64,000 nucleotides of DNA, taken from assembly GCF_020379485.1 (NCBI RefSeq), contig NC_063450.1:43552681-43616680 (forward strand). The letters run 5' to 3'. The notes beneath the pieces were generated by a model. That model ran no database searches, was not told the origin of the DNA, and saw only the letters and a program-made list of their open reading frames with translations. Shown piece by piece: positions 56,065 through 64,000 of this stretch. The DNA is from Brassica napus (Eukaryota; Streptophyta; Magnoliopsida; Brassicales; Brassicaceae). Both the position numbers and the translations under genes were made by a program. The first letter of the stretch is position 1, and the number at the start of each line of letters is the position of its first letter.

Positions 56065-58988
56065 CTAGCCACATCTGGCTCGCTTGGGATCTTCTGCCTC
56101 AGCATCATCAGCAGCCCTTTTCACCATGCCAACGCATGTGGAAGGCTCATCATCAGCAACTCCCTTCTGCAAAGTTTCTTGGGCTTCTGGTACAATCATA
56201 TTCTCTTCTAAATTGCCTTCAACTTCTTGGATTTCTGGGGTGAGGACCTTTGTCACAGTCAGAGTTTGGGTCTTGCCAGTCAAATTGTGATCTGATACCT
56301 TCACAATGAATTTGCGAGTCTGTCCAATGGTATCAATAAGAGCCTGAGGCATCGGAACGAAGTGGTCATCTTCTACTTTCTCGTTTCCCTAACATACATT
56401 AAACAATTGTCACTATATATATCTAACGATCTTGGAAAATACAGTTTCAAAACCAGGGGAACACAAGTTTGTAATTACCTCAAAATATCTTGCAACCAAC
56501 TCTGAAGCTTTCCTTCCAACCAATTCATGTCCAGCATCACCGAGGAGCACAAAAGACGCCTGATCATCATTATCATACACGGAGATCTTGGCCAGGTACT
56601 TGTGTCATGAGCAGACTTATAATGAGTGCATTGAAGTATGAGTATAAGTCCACCTGAGTCACTAAGAGCAGCTGAGTCACTTACTGTGCAACACCAACAA
56701 TATTGGTTTTCCCACACTTCTTACACATAAGAGTGGTAGGCCCTTTGGTTGCCTTAGTGTGGCACACACCACAGCCTATGTAATACCAGGGTGAACCGTG
56801 CACAACATCACCAATGGTTGCTATGCACTCAAACCAAGCAACCTGCAAATGTTAAACAATTAAATAAGAAACTAAGACTATCATATTGAATACGTTAGTG
56901 ATTGATACTGTACAACCTTGGCATCTTCCTGCTTCATATAGGAAAATAGCTCGCCAATGGAAACTGTCTCAGCCTTAGTGACAACGTCTGCATTCACTCT
57001 GTTGGCAATAGCTAAGTTCGCTTCCATCCTCCAGCCAACACCCAAAATCAAATACAATGTGGAATAACAACGGACATAATTTAAGTAAAGAACGCTTACC
57101 AAGCAAGATACTCTTTGGTTTCTTGAACATCAGTGTCCAAAAATACACGTGATGGCGTCATAGAGGAGAGAGCTAGAGCACCTATAACAGATTTATTGTT
57201 ATAATACAGATGCAAAGTTGTAATGTAAAATGAGATGTAGAATTATGTATATCTCTGTATTCGTTATATCCGAACCTATCAGTTACTCCAATTTCTAATA
57301 AATGCAGTTCTATTACTCAATCTAACCTAACCAGATAAGATTCCTTGCCAATCTATGTACTTAAACGATAAAGAAAAAAGTTGGTAATACGGACCTCCAA
57401 ATCGTTTTGGGTTTAAAGCAGTAACCAAAACAACACGTGCGGTTCCTCCAGATGCTTTAAATTTCTCACTAAAGTCTGAGGCAGCCTTGTCCCATCGGTA
57501 CAACTTCATTACTGGACCACTACAACATACAAACACATGTGTTAAGAGAGACAACACATGAATATGGAAAATACATATAGCTTACTCATGTGTCTGAACA
57601 TGAAGCAGGACGCGGCGTGATGCAGCTATCTCGGCATCATCTAGCACGAGACTATCACTGAGAACCTACCCATTCACAAGCTTGATGTGGCCAACATAAT
57701 CTGCAACATAAAACAAACAAACTCGATGATTTATATATCGTAAACTAAACAATGAAGCATAAAATTGTAAGTATATATCAAAACATTATCCTAGACAAAG
57801 AATGCTGATTATATTTGATCGTTTGAAAACACATTACACAACAGTGAGAACTTACCATAAAGATCCCCTCGCAAGTCGCAGGCAGCATCGAACTCCTCAT
57901 ATCCATGGATCCGGAAACGGTCCTCGGGGAAACAAAGCGGACTGTCTTCTAGATCAGAGAGGACATAAGTAGTTTAGAAGGTGATGGTGAAACTCGGCTC
58001 CGCAACACGATACAAAATCTTGTTGTTAGACCCGAAAAAATTGTTGAGCCTATAAATGCCACCAGCTTTCATGTGTGGCAAATAAGTATCTACCCTCCCA
58101 GCTGGGATGAAACCCTGGATGACAGTCTCCTGTTACGAACAGTAAAGAAATTAATTTAGAAATGCTAGTCAGGAAACTTGGAGACGCATCAACAACAATC
58201 AATATAACGATAAGTTTGAGCTAAAATTATTAATCAACATCATGGCGAACAATTATTAAACTAAATTGCAACCAAGATTTCGGTTTATACCTCGTGGTCG
58301 ATGAGAAGCATCTCGACACTAATAAGAACCTTCGTCACAACATTTCGAGCTTCCCAAAAATGGATCAACTGAAACCTCAACTCGCCATCATGAGGTCTGT
58401 ATTTCACATCTTTGAAAGTCATCACTTCACCAACTTTGGCGGTGACAATGGCTTTTCCCGTGAAGCTAGAGGAGACAACGGCTTTGCCCCTAACGCCTGA
58501 AGAAACAACAGACTTCGCGCTATGAATGATCATACCTACAGAGAAATATGAACGTTGCCATCATCAAAAAGGATACCAAACCCTGTACCACAATTTCATA
58601 TGTTTTTTTATTTTTCGTATATAAGTTATATATTGAAAAAAAAAATTTGTTCATCTCATTCCCTTAAATCTCAAATCTTCAGACACTTTTTTTTATGATA
58701 ATCAAATGGACTCTATAATCTCATAAGGAAACGATAAGGGTTCATACCATTGGGGTTCTTCGATTTAGGTAAGCCGTTTAAGACGCCGGAAGAGCCAGCG
58801 GTCTTGCCGCTGAGTTTGGTCAGACAAGAGGTGACCGACGCTTCGCCTTCAGATTGCTTCGAGTGGGGATCGCCGATTGAGTGGCTGGAAGAAACATAAG
58901 GTGTTCCAACGGGGTTGATCGGTCCGAGAACGGATTCAGCTTCAACGCAGTTTGTTTTCTCATAGATGGATTTTCCGTTGGAACTCAT
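56065..58988 (-). pseudogene. RPA1-like (replication protein A 70 kDa subunit-like) pseudogene
   Basis: Ten exons on the minus strand: 58988-58748, 58535-58291, 58129-57856, 57701-57586, 57519-57395, 57181-57100, 57028-56917, 56842-56685, 56598-56479 and 56388-56065. They hold a DUF223-type OB fold (FKDVKYRPHDGELRFQLIHF) and a Rep_fac-A C-terminal OB fold with a four-cysteine zinc motif (CGVCHTKATKG, CKKCGKTN). Such proteins bind single-stranded DNA; crucifers have many, some carried by Helitrons. Lesions: an in-frame TAA in exon 3 (after EPSFTITF), an in-frame TAG in exon 4 (after HIKLVNG) and an apparently damaged splice donor after VGVAQ near 56685 that does not allow a clean in-phase join. 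Everything else splices in phase. It was therefore a real gene that decayed recently. Confidence 0.85.
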
Positions 58989-59816
58989 TGCAACGAAGCT
59001 TAATCGAAATAAGACTCTGATTAAGAGTTGTATAAAGAAAAACTGAAGGGGAAAAGGCGAATTAAGAGCTTTATAAACAAAATCCGAAGGAGAAAAGCAA
59101 AACGAATCCATAAATGAGAGTAAAGGAAGAACGAAGTGGAAGATGTATTGATTGTTTAGGGGTCAGATCGTGAAACGGTTCAAAGAGGAGGAAGAGCAAA
59201 GGGGATGAAGAATAGATCTGAAAAGGAAGAGTTAGGGTTCACAGAACGCAAAAGAGAGGAGAGCTTGTTCGTCGTACAGCAATGGTCGGATGGGCTTGGG
59301 CCCAAACGTATCAACACGTTTTTTTTTAAAACACAGTAAGCCCACAAAGGTAACACGAAAGTGACATGACAAAAATGATAAATATGATTGGTGGATTAAA
59401 TTGGCATACGTGGACAGCCTGATTGAGGAGGATATCCTGCTTTTATTACTTGTGATGTCATAGTAAAAGCCTCTTTAGTTCAATAGTTTAATTAACATTT
59501 ATCAATATTTTTTTTTGACTAAATTCTTCAAATTAAAGCAAACGTTATAAGAGAATTTTAACATGATAAAAAAAATGTTATAAGAGAATTTTAACAAGAA
59601 GTACCGTCAAGTGTGGTCTTCAGTAATTGATTAAGTCAAAATACAATTATATCCTGTGAAGTTGTTCTTGTAATATTTATCAATGTTGTTTATAATAATA
59701 TAATTAACTACTATAAAAAAACTTAATCATATAATTAGGGACAGACTCACTTTATGACTAGTGGAGTCACCTGACACAACAAAAAAATAATAAAATGTTG
59801 GTTTTGTATAAGAAAC
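58989..59816. other. Upstream region of the RPA1-like pseudogene
   Basis: Former promoter and 5' UTR. GGGCTTGGGCCCA near 59290 resembles site-II/GGCCCA-type elements common in plant housekeeping promoters. No other gene. Confidence 0.45.
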
Positions 59817-59819
59817 TAA

Positions 59820-60048
59820 GAGCATCAGCATCTCGGAAACCCAGTTCTGTTTCTTAAATTTTTTTTATTTTTATTGTTTTATCTGTTTAAAAAAAAAACC
59901 AATCGCGGGCCGCCATGTGTCGTAGGGCCCGCAAAACAGTGTAAAAACCTCACGTGTCGACAGGAAGCCACGTTTCTTCCCATTTTGTAGGACCCATCTC
60001 ACATTTCCCCCCTAAAAACCCTCCTAAATACTTTCGATAAAGATGCTC
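59820..60048. mobile_element. Tourist-like MITE, 229 bp
   Basis: The ends GAGCATCAGCATC and (inverse) GAGCATCTTTATCG, with TAA on both sides (59817-59819 and 60049-60051), fit a PIF/Harbinger MITE. The interior is unusually GC-rich for this region (CGCGGGCCGCCATGTGTCGT). Confidence 0.75.
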
Positions 60049-60067
60049 TAACAAAAATTTAGTAGTA

Positions 60068-63000
60068 TCTTATATATATAAAGTAGACTTGTGCTCTTCC
60101 CATAGCCTTCCACGTCACCAAAGAGGATGGGGCATTTTTGAACAAGTCAGCGCTCAACCAAAAGCTCTTTTTTAACGTTTGTTTCTTCCTCATCTTTGGG
60201 CTTTGTTTAATAGCGGGCCATGAAGACCTAAACTTTCATCCTTTCTCATCTCCGCTTCATCTTCCTGGCACTGTTACGGAAAGCTAACCCTACTTCATAC
60301 CACCTCCAAATCACCGGAACTTTAACGCCTCGTATTGCCGTTCAGTTCATGTAATTATGACTGTTATTAACAACATAGCACGTCTCATTCAGTTTAATCC
60401 TTCTTCCTCGATGGTTCCTCAATCTCTCCACCACAACAGCCTCACCTTTTCCTTCATTCTCTCCCTCTCGCCATATTCTTCCGTCAACCATCTGACGTAA
60501 CACCAAAGCAGGACCTGTAACACCAGCAAGTAAGAATTATTTGAATCATAAAGTAGAATCCTCTCTTCTTTGATTATGGTGGTTTGATCAAGAACAATCT
60601 GACACTTTGTTACTAGCCAAAGACTCTTGATTTTACGGCCGCTTCATCTTCTATACAGCTGCGGCCAGGTCGTTCTGCTAAATAAAAAATTGGGGAAAGA
60701 TGGTCGTGTTTGTACCAAAACTGTGAAGAAATCTTCATGCAAGGTTATTGTTTTTTGTAATCTTATGTTTTTTTTTGTGTTTGTTCTTTGAAGATGTAAT
60801 GTTTCTTTACAACTTGATTTTGACATGTTTGTGATCATGCTGATGCAATTATCTCACTGTAGAACGATGGGAACCGTACCAAAGATGGGATCCAGATTGT
60901 GCTGATGGGAACGATAGTGGGAACGAAAATCAGTGTGAATGAACTTTCTCAAGGTATTGAGTCAGAGAGAGCCTTATTGCTTAGAAAAGGCGAGAATCAT
61001 TTTGGGCCGTAACAGTAGCTATTTCAAAACACTAAACACTGATGGGATTAGTTGGAAAAATTAGTTTCAGATTAGCATTGTTGATTATGCATACATCACG
61101 CACTTTAGCTAACTCGAGTTCAATCTTACAGGTCCTTCGAGCTTTACAGATGGTTCTCAAATATTTGCAAGGGGAATAAGCGGTGCAGGTTTCAGAAGAA
61201 AGTGAGAAGAAGATTATAGAGGAGTGAGAATACGAACAAACCATTGTTTCAGAGTGTGGAGCAAAGAAGATTTATGGGAGAGTAACATTTTAAAATATCA
61301 AAGGTCTGCAAGCTTTCGGAGTTTGAGATGTTATGTATCAGCTTTGTTTGATTGCAAACTTGATGCAGGTCGCCAAATAATGACTGTGTTAACTCATAAC
61401 TTAAAAGTGTTTTCATGTTAACTCAATCTCAATGTTTTCTTCTATATTTACAGATTGCTTATGGTAGCAGGAACATTAACAAGCCATGGATGAAAAAGAA
61501 AAAATGAGTCCCTGCAAGATACGCTTTCAGATTCATAGTGACACCAATAACAGCTGTGAAATCCACCCACCAAAAGCCTCTTTACTCCGCAAGAAGGTTT
61601 GATTGCTTTTTTCCTATGTTACCATCCAGAAAACAGGTGGGAATAAGTTTTAATGTTAAATTCTTATGATATGTGAACCGTATAGGTTTAGGTGTATGTG
61701 AATGTTCATTGCTTCAAAATCTGATACATTGATGTTAATTTCAATAACTAATTGATGAAAGCAATATGTTACATTTTGTTAGAACAAAGCTTAAACTTAC
61801 CAGGCACAGAAGGAAGAGATAGGACAGATGAAGGGAGTATGGATGGCTTGACGGTAAACGACAAGTCCTTCAATAACCTGCAAACTCAAAGTGTGAACCA
61901 TCAACACAACCAATTTCAAAGCTCGACTTTAATTTTGCGAGAAAGAAGTAACAAAAAATGATGTCTGAATTTCCCAAAAGGTAACACTAATAGCCTCATT
62001 TCTTCTACACAAGTTATTTTCTCTGATCTTGTTCGATGTAATTTTCATTGATTTTAGCAATTGGCAATCTGTGAAAAAAATATATTGGAATATCATCCTT
62101 CGATGCTGGATGCATATCGTCGTGGTGGTGATCATTTTAGCTTCGTGTGCACTAGGTTAAGCTAATTAACAGCTTAGCAACTATAAATCCTCAAACAAAA
62201 GAAAATTTATGTAATCAATAAATCTTAAATTTGTACAGTGGGTTGATAGATTTAAGAGTCTAATTGCCCATCTCGAAGAAAATCAATGTAAACCAGGAGT
62301 AGCAGGATGAGGAGCAAGTATTGCACTACACAGACATCAGGCTTCCTTGCCAAGGTAATATCTTCTACAGAATCTCTTTCCATCTCTTCTCTCTCTCCTT
62401 CTCTGAAACAATTGAGCATCTCTGAAAACAATTGTTCCTGCAGAATCAAGCATTGACGTTGAGCACAGAGCAGGCATTGGAGGATGTTCTACATTCATCG
62501 GTGTCCAATCTTAAACAGGCAAGAGGTAGTTAGTAGTTAGTTATCAAAAATAGAGATAATAGGTTTTTCTACGGAACATGAATACGTAGCTTACTTACTG
62601 TTGTTATGTATTCTCTGTTTGCTTGACACCATAGTTGGGAGAAGATAATGAAACAGTTATAGAGCTTATTGGTTTAGTTAATGAGATACTCACTATTTAG
62701 TACAGAGTTTACGTTTTCATATGAATCTTAACATCCATATTACTAGAAAGAAAACATAAAAGAAAACACAAAATTCACACACAAAATTCATCGTAACATA
62801 CTATAAAGCAAATGATATGAATACATAAATGATATGAATTAGACTTCGATTTTAAGATGATCATATAAGATTCCTAGCTACCATGTACAGAGAATAAGGT
62901 GCAGGTATAGAAATGGTATCACATGTATATATGTCGTTGAGCATCCGGTTAGTGTTGGCATCATTTCCACTTTCCAACACCAAAATGATCTAGGACATTC

Positions 63001-63244
63001 GAAACAGAGGAAATAATCTAATTTTATAATTGTCTAGCTACTTATATTTTACAAAATATATAATTAAAACTAATATTTTAACAAACAAAATTCAGTATGC
63101 TCCAAAGCAATTCAACAATAAATTGATGACTAAATACACATCTATAGATGAGTTTTCAATAAACACATAAATAAAATTAGATAACTAAATAAACTGAATT
63201 CCACTATAAAAATATTGTCAACCTAAAAGATATATAAAAGATAA
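60068..63244 (+). other. Helitron-like 5' end followed by unassigned sequence
   Basis: At 60068, after a host A, TCTTATATATATAAAGTAGA matches the 5' end of crucifer Helitrons. The following about 3 kb has short exon-like, less AT-rich patches (60160-60500, 60860-61000, 61440-61610, 62240-62510) but no frame I can assign. I found no convincing 3' hairpin plus CTAG, so the right boundary is open, and ordinary intergenic DNA may make up much of it. Confidence 0.4.
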
Positions 63245-63254
63245 TATATCAACC

Positions 63255-63523
63255 ACGCGTCTGTGGTCCAGTGGCGACAATCAACCTGGGAAGTCATGGG
63301 TTCGATCCCGCTGGGAGGTAGTTGCTCTTGAGGGACCTTCGGGCCCAATACGGACACGCCTGCAGACCCGTGGCCACTGGTGGGATTTACATGGGGTGAT
63401 CACCAGCCCTCCTGGAGGCCTCGGCGGGCTCCCCGGCTTGCTCCGGTGGACGGTCATTGGTCACTAGTCGGGTCCTCACGAGGTCTCGGATACCAGGGTC
63501 AACAAAAAAAAAAAAAAAATAAG
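63255..63523 (+). mobile_element. tRNA-derived SINE, about 269 bp
   Basis: The 5' part has RNA polymerase III box-like motifs: TGTGGTCCAGTGG (box A region) and GGTTCGATCCC (box B). The body is strongly GC-rich and ends in a run of about 15 A and TAAG. The 10-bp target duplication TATATCAACC is at 63245-63254 and 63524-63533. It does not encode protein; it would have been mobilised by LINE machinery. Confidence 0.88.
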
Positions 63524-63533
63524 TATATCAACC

Positions 63534-63866
63534 GAAAAAATAATATGTAAGTTGAGCGAACCAATATAGGAGGAAATAATCAATAGTTGGTTTAGTTAAT
63601 AAAAAAACTAAATAAAACCGTGTGAAACAAGGACCGGACAAACATTGATTGGGGGAAGACAAAATATTTTAATGAGTTAAAATTAGGGCAATTCTTTTCA
63701 ATAGTTCATTTGATGTTTTTGTCTCCAAAATAAATTTTCAAGCTGCAAATCAACTAAATAGCCTTTACTAATTGAGTAAAAATCTATAATATCTTTATTT
63801 TAATTGTAATCAAATTAGAACAAATAATAAATTGCAACCACAAAAGAGAAAAACATTGCGACGGTG
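63534..63866. other. Intergenic before the last reading frame
   Basis: AT-rich, no feature recognised. Confidence 0.45.
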
Positions 63867-64000
63867 ATGATGAGCATTTCCGACGACGAACTGTTCAAAT
63901 CATCTCCGACGATGAACTGTTCAAATCATCTCCTCACGACGAATCAAGCTGTGATTCTCCTGTCGACGAATCAAGTTGTGGATCAGTACGTTTCAATCAT
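63867..64000 (+). CDS. Start of an unidentified reading frame, cut by the window end
   Basis: The ATG at 63867 (or 63870) opens MMSISDDELFKSSP. A 26-bp tandem duplication (63880-63905 and 63906-63931, one mismatch) then changes the frame. With a single copy the reading would continue HDESSCDSPVDESSC, an acidic, Ser-rich sequence with an internal DESSC repeat. With both copies it reads TMNCSNHLLTTNQ. Too little is visible to assign a family, or to say whether it is a gene. Confidence 0.35.
   Translation, partial: MMSISDDELFKSSPTMNCSNHLLTTNQAVILLSTNQVVDQYVSI

Noticed and set aside
1..64000. LTR retrotransposons, CRISPR arrays, bacterial-type operons, rRNA or intact tRNA genes
   Set aside because: I saw no paired long terminal repeats with gag-pol coding, no spaced repeats and no cloverleaf-type tRNA apart from the SINE's box-like motifs. 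The sequence is plant nuclear DNA.

Overview
This window is nuclear DNA from a crucifer, most likely Brassica or a close relative. The evidence is AT-rich intergenic sequence, spliced plant genes with GT-AG introns, and a gene set that, as I recall the Arabidopsis map, runs collinear with At5g25040-At5g25140 in inverted order. The matching genes here are a CYP71B cluster, a CIPK25-like kinase, an ENODL13-like phytocyanin, a C1D/Sas10 protein, a relic of an RRC1-like splicing factor and a folate-biopterin transporter. The locus looks fractionated: the EMP70/TMN gene I expect between the kinase and ENODL13 is absent, the RRC1-like gene is only a scrap, and a secreted PLD3-like gene sits in the gap.

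Layout. 1-1217: 3' part of a CYP71B gene (+). 1924-11047: a second CYP71B gene (-), split by a complete 7,546-bp CACTA (En/Spm-type) transposon at 2356-9901. That element has matching terminal repeats, a 3-bp target duplication, dense subterminal repeats and two decayed transposase genes. About 11.4-13.8 kb: an older, degenerate CACTA relative. 15.8-17.4 kb: a poly(A) retroposon with a 16-bp target duplication. 21383-22960: an intact CYP71B gene (-). 23.5-33.7 kb: MITEs, LINE remnants, a Helitron and a long-TIR Mutator-like element.

34-51.4 kb is the gene-rich part: CIPK (+), PLD3-like (-), a small MULE, a 2.6-kb MULE carrying glycine-rich gene-like sequence, ENODL13-like (+), C1D-like (-), the RRC1 relic, a short Helitron and the folate-biopterin transporter (-). 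52-60 kb holds a MITE, an internally deleted PIF/Harbinger element that keeps the 3' ends of both its genes, a Helitron-type terminus next to an RPA1-like pseudogene (-), and a Tourist-like MITE. 60-64 kb holds a Helitron-like 5' end, unassigned sequence, a tRNA-derived SINE and the start of an unidentified reading frame.

The genes do not form a pathway. The P450s are tandem paralogues; the others are unrelated housekeeping, signalling or transport genes. I found no undescribed multi-gene system. The most informative points are the CACTA insertion exactly at the glutamate codon of the P450 ExxR motif, and the many transposon insertions whose boundaries can be fixed from their target duplications.
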